Below are positions 34,578-43,083 of a stretch of DNA of 64,000 nucleotides, piece by piece. A model generated the notes under the pieces. That model was not told the origin of the DNA and did no database searches. It saw nothing but the letters and a program-made list of their open reading frames with translations. The translations under genes and the position numbers were made by a program. Numbering within the stretch: the first letter of the stretch is position 1; every line of letters starts with the position of its first letter. Where the stretch lies: contig OY970288.1 of NCBI GenBank assembly GCA_963716085.1, forward strand, positions 3,596,001-3,660,000, in the 5' to 3' direction. The DNA comes from Persicitalea sp963716085. Its GTDB lineage: Bacteria; Bacteroidota; Bacteroidia; Cytophagales; Spirosomataceae.

Positions 34578-34637
34578 TCCTTATAAGACACCAAATGGTA
34601 AAATTCTTACCCTATCGTCGCTTCATTCCTTATAAGA
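34578..34637. promoter_or_regulatory. Pair of TCCTTATAAGA sites upstream of susC
   Basis: An identical 11-bp sequence occurs at 34578-34588 and 34627-34637, 49 bp apart, each centred on the palindrome CTTATAAG. They lie about 230-290 bp upstream of the susC start and may be operator half-sites or activator sites for the sugar locus. Confidence 0.4.
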
Positions 34638-34746
34638 ATTACTGGTATTAGTGCAAATTAAGGATTTTTGATTTTGCAACTGTCCTACACTGTCTTAGCT
34701 CATCCAGAAAATTACTTGGTTTCTTGAAGCTGAACCCGAGTGTTGT

Positions 34747-34858
34747 GGCACTGACTCATTGAGTGAACAGTGGTGCGCCAGTCGGCGAAGTCGCGTCTGA
34801 TCTTAAAAAGACGAAGGGAAAGGAATCAATCTGAAATTGATTAGCCGTAGTCAGTGCC
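34747..34858 (+). ncRNA. Possible multi-branched structured RNA
   Basis: A 10-bp closing stem GGCACTGACT (34747-34756) / AGTCAGTGCC (34849-34858) encloses three hairpins: CGCC-AGTC-GGCG, CGTCT...AGACG, and AATCAAT-CTGA-AATTGATT with one bulged base. It sits in the 600-bp region between susC and the EF-hand gene, which holds no ORF. The strand is assigned only because the next plus-strand gene is 250 bp downstream; the fold works on either strand. No known RNA family was recognised. Confidence 0.4.
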
Positions 34859-35104
34859 CGTTGACTTTGGGCAAAAAAATTCCAAAGGAGTGAGGATTTC
34901 ATCCCACAGACTACCGATCTTCCTATTTATAAGTCGAGGATTGTCAACCTGTTAAACTAAATGCTGAAAACGTCGACTCTATCGTCCAGAAGCTCTTTTC
35001 GGCCGCTATTTCAGCAATTCGGATTCATGTTCTATCAGATAAGGCACAATTGTTTTGGTTTTTGAAAACATTAATTTTTTAAAACCTAAACACCACCACT
35101 GACT

Positions 35105-35590
35105 ATGAAAACGACAAAAAGCAATTTAATGAAACTGACTGCCAGCGGCCTGAGCCTTTTCCTGATGCTCGGCATGACGTCCTGCGCCGACACTGAAAAA
35201 GCCGAGGACAACGAGATGGAAAGCGCCGAAATGATGGAGGACGACATGATGACTACCACTGACAACTACTTCGTCGATTGGGATGCCAACAAGGATGGTT
35301 ACCTCGACGAAGACGAGTACTCCGGTGGCAATTACAGAAGCTGGGACGCCAACGCCGATGGCAAGTTGGATGAAACCGAGTGGAACCAGGGTAACATGGA
35401 CAACGGCTACGAAGGCCAGAGTTGGGCCGATTGGGACCTCGATCGCGACGGCTTCCTGAACGATGGCGAGTACCGGACAGGCTCAGCTAACGGAGGATGG
35501 TACAACGCTTGGGACAGCGACAGCGATGGCCGCATCACCCAGCAGGAATACGATACGGGTATGGCCAACCGTCCAAACCGAAATCAATAA
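35105..35590 (+). CDS. EF-hand lipoprotein with four calcium-binding loops
   Basis: 161-residue acidic lipoprotein. The signal peptide ends in a lipobox (LGMTSC). After an acidic linker come four EF-hand loops: DWDANKDGYLDEDEY, SWDANADGKLDETEW, DWDLDRDGFLNDGEY and AWDSDSDGRITQQEY, each with the D-x-D-x-D-G spacing. It probably binds Ca2+ at the outer membrane or periplasm; no catalytic domain is attached. It has its own terminator and appears monocistronic. Confidence 0.92.
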   Translation: MKTTKSNLMKLTASGLSLFLMLGMTSCADTEKAEDNEMESAEMMEDDMMTTTDNYFVDWDANKDGYLDEDEYSGGNYRSWDANADGKLDETEWNQGNMDNGYEGQSWADWDLDRDGFLNDGEYRTGSANGGWYNAWDSDSDGRITQQEYDTGMANRPNRNQ

Positions 35591-35655
35591 GTTTAACCGA
35601 GTGAATCGACCGATGCTCAAATCTGCTTCGCTCTGATTTGCCTTTTCGGTATTTT

Positions 35656-35688
35656 AACAGCCGTTCCTACTCTGGATCGGCTGTTTTT
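35656..35688 (+). terminator. Intrinsic terminator after the EF-hand gene
   Basis: AACAGCCG (35656-35663) and CGGCTGTT (35678-35685) form an 8-bp stem with a 14-base loop followed by TTTA. It lies 65 bases past the EF-hand stop and before the YccF gene. Confidence 0.8.
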
Positions 35689-35709
35689 ATATCACTTAAA
35701 GAAAATACC

Positions 35710-36078
35710 ATGAATCTCATTGGCAACATCATCTGGCTTATTTTCGGCGGCCTTATTGTCTTCGTCGAGTACATGATCGCGGGCCTGATCCTCTGCGTCA
35801 CGATCATCGGCATTCCCTTCGGCGTGCAGTGCTTCAAAATCGGTTTCATGAGCCTGTTACCCTTTGGCCGGGAGGTACGGGAGGTGCCGGATGACTCGGG
35901 CTGCCTGTCTACCGTTTTTAATATTATTTGGATCGTGGTGGGCGGGATATGGATCGCGCTAACGCACTTGGTCTTCGGCGTTCTGCTGGCCATCACCATC
36001 ATTGGTTTGCCTTTCGCCAAACAACACTTCAAGCTGATGAGTTTATCCTTTACACCTTTCGGCAAGGAAATCGTGTAG
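35710..36078 (+). CDS. YccF-domain inner-membrane protein
   Basis: 122-residue membrane protein made of two YccF repeats, each with a hydrophobic segment followed by IGIPFGVQCFKIGFMSLLPFG (first) or IGLPFAKQHFKLMSLSFTPFG (second). ATG 35710 is used because the upstream 24 codons include the terminator hairpin. Function unknown; the family is widespread and linked to membrane stress in some bacteria. It is 73 bp upstream of the slipin gene, possibly in one operon. Confidence 0.9.
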   Translation: MNLIGNIIWLIFGGLIVFVEYMIAGLILCVTIIGIPFGVQCFKIGFMSLLPFGREVREVPDDSGCLSTVFNIIWIVVGGIWIALTHLVFGVLLAITIIGLPFAKQHFKLMSLSFTPFGKEIV

Positions 36079-36151
36079 CAGTAGTTACGCGCTATATTTT
36101 GCTTTTGCACAGGTGCATTGAACACTTCTCCAAACCCAAACCCTAATTTAT

Positions 36152-36901
36152 ATGAGCCTTGTCGTCACCGTTTTAGTTGTTTTTATCATTCTGTTCCTTC
36201 TCTCCGGGATTCGAATTATCTTCGAATACAAACGCGCCTTGAAGTTTCGCTTCGGTAGCTACGTCTCCACATTACAGCCCGGCTTGCGTTGGATCATTCC
36301 CTTCGTGGAGAGCATCCAAACCGTGGATATCCGGGTCATCACCATCAATATCGTGTCGCAGGAGGTTATGACCGAGGACAATGTTCCTTGTAGCATCGAC
36401 GGCGTGGTATTTTTCAAAGTCGATAACCCCGAGAAGGCGGTGCTGGAGGTCGAGCAGTTTCAGTTTGCCATCAGCCAGTTGGCTCAGGCGGCGCTGCGGG
36501 ATGTTTGCGGAAAGGTGGAGTTGGACACGATCCTGTCGAAGCGCGAGGAAATGGGACAGAGCATCAAGGCGACCGTAGCCGAAGAAACCGTGCAGTGGGG
36601 CGTCTCGGTGTTGGATGTGAAGATCAAAGACATCCAGCTTCCCGAAAACATGCGGCGGATGATGGCCAACCAGGCCGAGGCGGAACGGTCGCGGCGCGCG
36701 CAGATTATCCTGGCCCAGGCCGAGGAGCAAGCCGCTCAAAAGTTGCTCGAGGCCGGTAAAATCATCGACCAGTCACCCTCGGCTATCAAGTTGCGGTTAT
36801 ACCAAACCTTGGCCAACATCGCCGCCGAGAAGAACTCGACCATCCTCTTCCCCTTCCCCGAGGAGGTGCTTGCCCCCTTCCGTCAGAATAAAAAAGAATA
36901 A
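36152..36901 (+). CDS. Slipin / SPFH-domain (stomatin-like) protein
   Basis: 249-residue membrane-anchored SPFH protein. A single N-terminal membrane segment (VTVLVVFIILFLLSGI) is followed by the SPFH domain (FEYKRALKFRFGSYVSTLQPGLRWIIPFVESIQTV, TEDNVPCSIDGVVFFKVDN) and a coiled-coil region rich in Ala, Glu and Arg (MMANQAEAERSRRAQIILAQAEEQAAQKLLEA). Stomatin-like proteins form large membrane assemblies and scaffold proteases or channels. The usual partner NfeD is not next to it. Confidence 0.93.
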   Translation: MSLVVTVLVVFIILFLLSGIRIIFEYKRALKFRFGSYVSTLQPGLRWIIPFVESIQTVDIRVITINIVSQEVMTEDNVPCSIDGVVFFKVDNPEKAVLEVEQFQFAISQLAQAALRDVCGKVELDTILSKREEMGQSIKATVAEETVQWGVSVLDVKIKDIQLPENMRRMMANQAEAERSRRAQIILAQAEEQAAQKLLEAGKIIDQSPSAIKLRLYQTLANIAAEKNSTILFPFPEEVLAPFRQNKKE

Positions 36902-36917
36902 ATTTCAAGCCAAGAAT

Positions 36918-38225
36918 TTATAGAACAGGCTTCTCAGCTTCGATTTGCCGGGTAGCGAGCATTTTGGGATCAGTTTGGCTGATATTCATCGCTTCCATGC
37001 GTTCCACAATCCTGTCTTTTTTAGCCGCGAAAGCCGCCTGGTACTTTTCCTGCACGGGTTCGGCCAGGGGTAGTTTTACTTTCAGCGCATCCACTTGCCG
37101 ACCATTTTTCCAGAAGCGGTAGCACAGGTGTGGGCCGGTCGAGAGGCCCGTGCTGCCCACATAGCCGATCGTTTGTCCCATCGTCACGCGGACGCCCCGG
37201 CGGATGCCTTTGGCGAATTTCGACATGTGCAGGTACTGCGTGGTGTAAGTCTTGTCGTGACGAATCTTGACGAAGTTGCCATTGCCCCGCGTACGGGAAG
37301 CCGCCACGACTACGCCGTCGCCCACGGTACGGATAGGCGTGCCGCGCCGGGCGGCAAAATCAGTACCCAAGTGCGCCTTGTACCGCCGCTGTACGGGATG
37401 AAACCGCCGCTTGTTGTAGCGCGAACTGATGCGACTGAATTCGACGGGCTCTTTCAAAAATGCTTTCTTGAAACTCTTGCCGTCCTGATCGTAGTAGTTG
37501 ATTCCTTTGCCCTGATCCAGCGCAATGGCGTAGAGCGGCTTATCGTTGTGCAGGAAATACGCGCCTTTGAGTTGCCCGGTAGAGATGGTTTTCCCATCGA
37601 TTTGCTTCGACTCGAAGATCAGCTTGAACGCATCGCCCGGCTGCACCCGGTTGAGGTCGAGCCGCCAGGCGTAAATATCGGCCAACTGATCGACCAGCCG
37701 GGCCGAGCCGCCCGCGTCGAGGATGGACCGGTAGAGTGAGCCGCGGATTTCGCCCGCCATTTCGCGCTCGACGATATCTACCTTTCGTTCGCACAGTGTC
37801 ACGCACAGGCTGTCGCGAAGATCATAGATAACGTATTGGGTGGCATTGGGCTCATAAATAAAATATTGGGCGGTGCGCTGGCCGTCACGGGCGTACAGTA
37901 AGGTGTAGGGGCGTTTGGCCCGCATCTTCCGCAGGGGATACACCACTTTTGCTTTTTGAGAAAGAGCGTTGACCTTCGTCAGGCCGATGTTGTACGCACC
38001 AAGTAAGGTGGAAATCGTTTCGCCGGGCTCGACTGTACTTTCAAGAATTTCAAGTGAGTCGGTAGCGATGCCGTACACGACTGGGGCGGGCGGTGCTTTT
38101 TCGGCAACCGGGGTCTCGGTTTTTGTGGTTAAAAAAAGGCCGCTGAAATCAAAAAGAAAGGCTTGGGCGGCGACAAATAGAAGAAGGGAAACTACGGCTG
38201 CGAAAAGGATCAGTCGTCTGGTCAT
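36918..38225 (-). CDS. M23-family peptidoglycan endopeptidase with Cys-substituted H-x-H motif
   Basis: 435-residue cell-wall hydrolase with an N-terminal membrane segment, a LysM/OapA-like middle (ESTVEPGETISTLLGAYNIGLTKVNAL) and a C-terminal LytM/M23 domain (about 285-395). Zinc-site residues are His and Asp in AHLGTDFA; a His in TTQYLHMSKF fits the catalytic position. The usual G-P-H-x-H motif reads GPHLCYRFW, so the second His is Cys; I recall the same form in other Bacteroidota homologues. It converges with the slipin gene. Confidence 0.9.
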   Translation of the reverse strand: MTRRLILFAAVVSLLLFVAAQAFLFDFSGLFLTTKTETPVAEKAPPAPVVYGIATDSLEILESTVEPGETISTLLGAYNIGLTKVNALSQKAKVVYPLRKMRAKRPYTLLYARDGQRTAQYFIYEPNATQYVIYDLRDSLCVTLCERKVDIVEREMAGEIRGSLYRSILDAGGSARLVDQLADIYAWRLDLNRVQPGDAFKLIFESKQIDGKTISTGQLKGAYFLHNDKPLYAIALDQGKGINYYDQDGKSFKKAFLKEPVEFSRISSRYNKRRFHPVQRRYKAHLGTDFAARRGTPIRTVGDGVVVAASRTRGNGNFVKIRHDKTYTTQYLHMSKFAKGIRRGVRVTMGQTIGYVGSTGLSTGPHLCYRFWKNGRQVDALKVKLPLAEPVQEKYQAAFAAKKDRIVERMEAMNISQTDPKMLATRQIEAEKPVL

Positions 38226-38673
38226 CGGCAGGAAAAGAAGTTTTAGGGGTCGCGTTGAATTGCTTCTACAACGGGCAAAACTAAGACTTCAATGCGCCAA
38301 ATAAAAATGAATTTTTGGGCAATAATCTCATAATAAAACAGTTGCCGAAAATTCATGCATACCATCTTTTCAAAAATCCTCCTGATTTTCAGTAGTTTTT
38401 CTTTGTACCGCTCTGGACGGACGCCCGATTGTGGAAACTTAGCCAACGTTGGTTATACGTTTGCCGATTACTCGGGAGAAAAATGAGCATATTTTCCTGA
38501 TTTTGATTTTTATCTACGGTTCATCGAGGTTTCACCATCGGGTACGGCTATTTAACTTCACCGGGACGACACAAGGGGAAGTCCGGCAAGTTCACTCAAT
38601 TCCTGGTATTTGAGTCATTCCTGCCGATTGGCACCAGCCCTTTATTTTTATCACTTAACAAAATTTACCCACC
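38226..38673. other. 448-bp intergenic region, no gene
   Basis: AT-rich divergent region between the M23 peptidase and Mn catalase genes. It holds the 10-bp palindrome CCAACGTTGG (38443-38452) next to a promoter-like TACGTTTG. No credible ORF, RNA gene or repeat was seen. Confidence 0.6.
38456..38463 (+). promoter_or_regulatory. Promoter-like TAnnTTTG upstream of Mn catalase
   Basis: TACGTTTG matches the -7 element. The palindrome CCAACGTTGG lies 3 bp upstream and could be an operator. The leader to ATG 38674 would be about 200 nt. Confidence 0.35.
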
Positions 38674-39549
38674 ATGTTTTATCACGACAAGAAGTTACAG
38701 TACACCGTAAAAGTTGAGAAGCCCAATGCGGCTTTTGCCAAAATGCTCCAGCAGGCCATCGGCGGCATCGAAGGGGAAATCCGCGTCTGTCTCCAGTACA
38801 TGTTCCAGGCCTGGGGCTGTCGGGGGCCAGTGAAGTACCGCGACATGCTGCTGGAAACCGGTACCGAAGAGATGGCCCACATCGAGATGCTGGCCACCGC
38901 CGTGGCCCTCAACCTGGAAGGGGCGGCGAATGAATTGAAAGACCAGGTAACGAACGAAAACCCGCTGGTGGCGGGCATCATGGGCGGCATGAATCCGCGC
39001 CACATCCTGTCGTCGGGTCTGACGGCGATGGCGGTCGACAGCAACGGCGTGCCTTTCAACGGCTCGTGGGTGGTCGGCAGCGGCAATCTGGCCGCCGACA
39101 TGTACGCCAACGTTATGGCCGAATCCACGGGCCGCATCCTGGCCACCCGGCTCTGGGAATCGACCGACGACCCCGGCATGAAGGACATGCTCGCCTTTTT
39201 GATCGCCCGCGACACCATGCACCAGAATCAGTGGCTAGCGGTGCTGGAAGAACTGGGCGGCGTCGAGAACAACCACCCGATTCCGAACAGCTTCCCGCAA
39301 AGCGAGGAACTCTCGAAGTTTAGTTACGCCTTCATGTCCACCGACATCAACCAACCCGACGCTCCCGACGCGCGCTGGGCCAAGGGGACATCCATCGACG
39401 GCAAAGGTCAGTTTTCGTTCGTCCACGCTGGCCCGCACGGGCAGGAACCCAAACTAGGCGAGCCGTTACCGGAAGGTCACGCTCAGAAGGAGCAGATGAT
39501 GGGCGGTGTACAAGGTGTCGTCAATAAGGTGAAGGACATACTGTCGTAA
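38674..39549 (+). CDS. Manganese catalase
   Basis: 291-residue non-heme dimanganese catalase that dismutates hydrogen peroxide. Metal ligands expected from characterised enzymes are all visible at matching spacing: Glu35 (IEGEIRV), Glu66 and His69 (GTEEMAHIEML), Glu150 (VMAESTGR) and His183 (DTMHQNQW). The C-terminal extension (SFVHAGPHGQEPKLG) is typical. No signal peptide, so it is cytoplasmic. It is monocistronic with a strong bidirectional terminator. Confidence 0.95.
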   Translation: MFYHDKKLQYTVKVEKPNAAFAKMLQQAIGGIEGEIRVCLQYMFQAWGCRGPVKYRDMLLETGTEEMAHIEMLATAVALNLEGAANELKDQVTNENPLVAGIMGGMNPRHILSSGLTAMAVDSNGVPFNGSWVVGSGNLAADMYANVMAESTGRILATRLWESTDDPGMKDMLAFLIARDTMHQNQWLAVLEELGGVENNHPIPNSFPQSEELSKFSYAFMSTDINQPDAPDARWAKGTSIDGKGQFSFVHAGPHGQEPKLGEPLPEGHAQKEQMMGGVQGVVNKVKDILS

Positions 39550-39573
39550 CAATCCGGCAGTCGCATTAACTAA

Positions 39574-39623
39574 AAAAACCTCCACTTTACCCGATTTTTG
39601 TCATGGGCAAAGCGGAGGTTTTT
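39574..39623. terminator. Bidirectional terminator between Mn catalase and DUF2243 genes
   Basis: AAAAACCTCCACTTTACCC (39574-39592) pairs with GGGCAAAGCGGAGGTTTTT (39605-39623) with one mismatched column and a 12-base loop. A-rich and U-rich ends suit both converging genes. Confidence 0.85.
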
Positions 39624-39637
39624 ACATTTTCAAATCG

Positions 39638-40108
39638 TTAGGGCAAAACAGTCTCGTCCCGATCGCCCTTGCGGATAAGCGCGTAGCCCACCGCGACCAA
39701 AATTACGCCCGAAGCTAGGAAAAGGTAATCGTAGACCGACAGTCCCAGGCGCTCGACCACGTGGTGCACGCCCAGGATATGGTGGTCGATCAGGCCCTCG
39801 ATGAAATTAAAAAGCCCCCAACCTACCAGGATAGCACCCCAGAACGCCACGCCCGACCAACCCGCCTCGCGTTGCTTTGCCGCCTCCCACAGTACCTTGA
39901 CCGCGATGGCGGTCGTGATCCAGGTGAGGGCGTGGAACAGCCCGTCCCACACCATGCTCGTTTTGATGTTAACGAGCGTGTCCTGCGGGAGATCAGCCGA
40001 CAGCATGCTGTGGATTTGCAGAATCTGGTGAAACAGGATTCCGTCCACGAAGCCCCCCATGCCGAACCCCAGCAGGATTCCCGCCGTTACCAGCAGTTTG
40101 TTTCTCAT
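39638..40108 (-). CDS. DUF2243 membrane protein
   Basis: 156-residue protein with four membrane segments and the DUF2243 signature His and Asp residues: GFVDGILFHQILQIHSML, SMVWDGLFHALTW, GLFNFIEGLIDHHILGVHHV. The conserved His residues in membrane segments suggest metal binding, but no function is established. It is 11 bp downstream of the small CPFC protein gene and probably in one operon with it and the ThuA gene. Confidence 0.9.
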   Translation of the reverse strand: MRNKLLVTAGILLGFGMGGFVDGILFHQILQIHSMLSADLPQDTLVNIKTSMVWDGLFHALTWITTAIAVKVLWEAAKQREAGWSGVAFWGAILVGWGLFNFIEGLIDHHILGVHHVVERLGLSVYDYLFLASGVILVAVGYALIRKGDRDETVLP

Positions 40109-40119
40109 AACGGTATGGA

Positions 40120-40338
40120 TTAATTACGGGGTACGCTCTGGCGTCCGCCGCTTTTGTAAATTACCAGCAGAATGGCGTAAAAGGCGACAAAGGGCAAAGT
40201 GCTGGCCGCCAGGTTGTAGAAAAAGTCGAGACCAAAGAGCGAGGCCCTGATCTCGGTCGCCGTTTTGGAGTCACAGAACGGACAGGCCGACGCGGAGTAC
40301 GAACAGAACAGCAGGAAAACGGTTACCAGACTTCTCAT
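40120..40338 (-). CDS. Small exported CPFC-motif membrane protein
   Basis: 72-residue protein. A signal peptide (MRSLVTVFLLFCSYSASA) is followed directly by CPFCDSKTATEIRASLFG, then a single membrane segment (LPFVAFYAILLVIYKSG). The CxxC pair facing the periplasm could bind metal or be redox-active. Similar short proteins occur next to DUF2243 or copper/heme-related genes in Bacteroidota as far as I recall; function unknown. It starts 18 bp after the ThuA gene. Confidence 0.75.
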   Translation of the reverse strand: MRSLVTVFLLFCSYSASACPFCDSKTATEIRASLFGLDFFYNLAASTLPFVAFYAILLVIYKSGGRQSVPRN

Positions 40339-40356
40339 AAAAGACGGTTCAGGTCA

Positions 40357-41331
40357 TTATTCTTTAATAAACTTCCGCGAGCTGCTGGCCGCAGCGGTAG
40401 GAAAATCCGCCGGAATGGGAATATTGACCTTTCCGGTGGCCGCCCACTGCGTCCCGCGCTGCAAACTGGTGATAAACCCGACGTCCTGCACCGAATAATC
40501 CACGTGACCCATCGCCATGTGAAACACGCGCCCCTTGCCGTATTTGATCGTCATCAGCATGGGCTCGTTGCGGTCGGTGCCGCTATTGTCTTTGGGGGCG
40601 TAAGCCGTGGCCAACACTTCCATATTCTCGGCGGGTCCGCGCAGACGGTTGTACAGCTCGTCCTTAGTGTGCATCCAGGTAGCGGGCATTCCTTTGGTGA
40701 TCGGGTGATTCGGGTTGCGAACCGTGATCAGAAACTCAGTCTGCTTTCCGTGCGCCCCGGCCTTGCCCGGTGAGGTGTCGCGTACCAGTTTACCGCTTTC
40801 GTCGTAATACACGTACGGCCCGTCCTTCTCGGTGCGGTCGCCCCAGCCGCCCAGACCGATCATCTGGTTGTAGGCGGGCCACTCGGGGAAAGAGTTATTG
40901 GCGGCGTGAATGATGACCAGACCCCCCCCGTTTTTCATGAATTTTTCAAAATCAGCCTTGGTTTCTTCGGGCCATGGAGCGGCATTCCAGCCGAAATTGC
41001 AGACCACTACATCGTATTTTGAGAAATTGGGCCGGAAGTCGGGATCGGACTTGGACTTTTCCAGGGATTCGGTCTCCCCCACCCCATCCACCTCATAGTC
41101 TTTGATGAACTCGTCGCCCTTCCAGGTATACTTGCTCCGCTGCACGTCCACCGAAAACTTACCGGTTTCTTCCAGATACTGCTTCATCATATAGGTCAGC
41201 TTGGGCCACTCGTCGTGGTTGTTCTGGCCGTCAACGATGAGGGCGCGGGTGGTCTTGCCAGTCTTTTGGGCTTGAATAGTTTGGCTGACCAACAGGGTCA
41301 GTGCTACGATCAACAGGTACTTCAATTTCAT
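40357..41331 (-). CDS. Secreted ThuA-domain protein
   Basis: 324-residue ThuA-fold protein with a signal peptide ending TIQAQ. Motifs are ALIVDGQNNHDEWPKLTYMMKQYLE, YDVVVCNFGWNAAPWPEE, GGGLVIIHAANNSFPEWPAY and GKGRVFHMAMGHVDYSV. It is distinct from the ThuA protein at 23564-24649. Probably periplasmic; no established activity. It heads an apparent operon with the CPFC and DUF2243 genes. Confidence 0.88.
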   Translation of the reverse strand: MKLKYLLIVALTLLVSQTIQAQKTGKTTRALIVDGQNNHDEWPKLTYMMKQYLEETGKFSVDVQRSKYTWKGDEFIKDYEVDGVGETESLEKSKSDPDFRPNFSKYDVVVCNFGWNAAPWPEETKADFEKFMKNGGGLVIIHAANNSFPEWPAYNQMIGLGGWGDRTEKDGPYVYYDESGKLVRDTSPGKAGAHGKQTEFLITVRNPNHPITKGMPATWMHTKDELYNRLRGPAENMEVLATAYAPKDNSGTDRNEPMLMTIKYGKGRVFHMAMGHVDYSVQDVGFITSLQRGTQWAATGKVNIPIPADFPTAAASSSRKFIKE

Positions 41332-41398
41332 TTAGCTCTTTGTTTTGGTTTCTGATAAGGTAAAGTCACGAAACAATCTGAAATACTTTTGAGCACTC

Positions 41399-42142
41399 CT
41401 AAAAACGCAATATTGCCCCCAGGGACGCGTAGTTGATCCAGGTAAAATTATAGACCGTATCCACATCCGCACCGCCCTCGACCACGCGGTACCCGGCCTT
41501 TAACCCAAACTTAGGTCCAAACTCGTATCCCAATCCCAAGAATACATCCTCAGCCCGGCCTGGCCCGGCTCCCGCCAGCGCATCGGCTTCCAGCATGATG
41601 CGCCAGTGCTCACTGAGACGATAAATCGAGAAAACGTTGAGCAGCGGCACGAAGCCAACGTTACTGAAGTTAGTGTCCTGCGTATCGGAAATAAGCCGGA
41701 CGTTCGCATCGCGGATTTTGGCCGTAAGACCCACGCCCAGCCGGAAGCGCTCGCCACGCACGATGGCGTAGCGATACGTCAGGCGGTAGGAATTGAACTG
41801 GTATTTGGCGGTGATGGCTTCGCCTGGCGCGTAGGTCAGGGCGTTGAAATTTACGGGTTCATTGAACTGACCTTCGTAGGTGGCCGTCAGTGGGGCGTAG
41901 AGGGCCGTGATCGTGTGGCGGTCGTCAAAGGTGACGCCCGCCCGAATGCGGTAGTACGCCAGGGGCTGAACTTTGAAGTTGTCTTCACCCAAATCAAACT
42001 CCGTCCCGCCCGCGTTGGGGATGCTGATTTTGTTGTAGGGGGTTCCAAAGACGAGACCACCTTCCAAATCAAGCCAGAATTGCGCCTGGACGGTCGAGGT
42101 GGTGAGAAGGAGGCAAAGTAAAAGTTGGAAGGTGTTTTTCAT
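41399..42142 (-). CDS. Outer-membrane beta-barrel protein
   Basis: 247-residue protein with a signal peptide (MKNTFQLLLCLLLTTSTVQA). The remainder is alternating amphipathic strands (YRIRAGVTFDDRHTITALYAPL, YRLTYRYAIVRGERFRLGVGLTAKI, FLGLGYEFGPKFGLKAGYRVVEGG) ending in the aromatic LGAILRF, typical of 8-12-strand barrels. ATG 42142 places the signal at the N-terminus. Ligand unknown. It is independent of its neighbours. Confidence 0.85.
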   Translation of the reverse strand: MKNTFQLLLCLLLTTSTVQAQFWLDLEGGLVFGTPYNKISIPNAGGTEFDLGEDNFKVQPLAYYRIRAGVTFDDRHTITALYAPLTATYEGQFNEPVNFNALTYAPGEAITAKYQFNSYRLTYRYAIVRGERFRLGVGLTAKIRDANVRLISDTQDTNFSNVGFVPLLNVFSIYRLSEHWRIMLEADALAGAGPGRAEDVFLGLGYEFGPKFGLKAGYRVVEGGADVDTVYNFTWINYASLGAILRF

Positions 42143-42249
42143 AAAAAAAGCAAATGAATCGACTGACAAATTTCTGTTGTCTCAGGTTTTTACAAAAAAC
42201 AGGCCAGCGGGCGACTTGTTTTTTTATCTGTCTCCTGGAGCAAAAGCGA

Positions 42250-42266
42250 CCCGATTAAAAATCGGG
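42250..42266 (-). terminator. Hairpin after the carbonic-anhydrase-like gene
   Basis: CCCGATT-AAA-AATCGGG forms a 7-bp stem about 35 bases past the stop of the gene ending at 42301. The trailing U-run is weak (GCTTTTGC). Confidence 0.5.
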
Positions 42267-42300
42267 CCGAGCCAGTTTCAAAAGAATGGTGTATAAACGC

Positions 42301-43059
42301 TCAGAGCTTAGCGATCTTGGCAAAAAAGTCAGGCTTCAAATCAGTTTTCTTTCCCGACTTTAAGTCGACGTAATCGAAGCGGCGATAGCAGCAGTAGGAA
42401 CCCATGTCGCGGTCGCCGTTGATAAATATGCCGCCGATTTGAAACAAGTGGTCGCAGGGATACTCTGTTTTGGAAATCAGCAAGTCCATCTGCTTGTCGA
42501 TGGCCTCGTAGATCACCTCCGTCGTTTCCTGTACCTGGTTTTCGGCGTTTAGGATGCGGTCTTTGCTTTTCAGCATAATCTGCTCCAGCGTGTTCATTTG
42601 GTAGTCGATGTCCGTGACCTCGCCTTCTTTGATTCCGCCGCTTTTGAGTTTGGCCAAGCCGGCTGCCGCCGCGCCACAGCACGATGAGAGCTTTCCCTGC
42701 CCGTACCGGCTGATTTTGCCCAGCTCGCCCGCTTTGGTTACGCCTATGTGGGGGGCATAAAAAATAACGACGGCACCCTCCTCGGGGACGTGATGCGCGA
42801 AGGCACCCATGCCCGTCAGGCCCGCAAACGGGTAGCCGTCCAGGCCGCCCATATGAAAGGGCCCCAGCATATCGAAGGCACGGGGCGGGTACTGAATCGC
42901 ATTCACATCGTCGCAGCACATACTGTCGGCGTGCATGAGTTGGTGGGTTTTTAGCCCATATTTTTCTTCGATGACATCCAGGAAGCTATTGACGGTATCG
43001 TCGCTGGTGTTGGCATTGGCGTACCATTGCTTTACTGATTTCAGGTGTTGTGCGTTCAT
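42301..43059 (-). CDS. LCIB-family beta-carbonic-anhydrase-like protein
   Basis: 252-residue cytoplasmic protein that matches my recollection of the LCIB/LCIC (limiting-CO2-inducible B) family. Candidate zinc ligands are Cys48/Cys49 in SMCCDDVN, His89/His90 in GAFAHHVPEEG and Cys127/Cys128 in SSCCGAA. The family stretches HMGGLDGYPFAGLTGMGAF and VVIFYAPHIGV also fit. LCIB proteins have a beta-carbonic-anhydrase fold, and some interconvert CO2 and bicarbonate. It is 24 bp downstream of a bestrophin channel gene. Residue identities are read directly; the family call is by motif memory. Confidence 0.72.
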   Translation of the reverse strand: MNAQHLKSVKQWYANANTSDDTVNSFLDVIEEKYGLKTHQLMHADSMCCDDVNAIQYPPRAFDMLGPFHMGGLDGYPFAGLTGMGAFAHHVPEEGAVVIFYAPHIGVTKAGELGKISRYGQGKLSSCCGAAAAGLAKLKSGGIKEGEVTDIDYQMNTLEQIMLKSKDRILNAENQVQETTEVIYEAIDKQMDLLISKTEYPCDHLFQIGGIFINGDRDMGSYCCYRRFDYVDLKSGKKTDLKPDFFAKIAKL

Positions 43060-43083
43060 AGCGAGAGTTTTAGGTTAAAAAAT

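Noticed and set aside
38243..38446. 67-codon minus-strand open frame upstream of the M23 gene
   Set aside because: AT-rich, no signal or domain, overlaps the promoter region of the peptidase.
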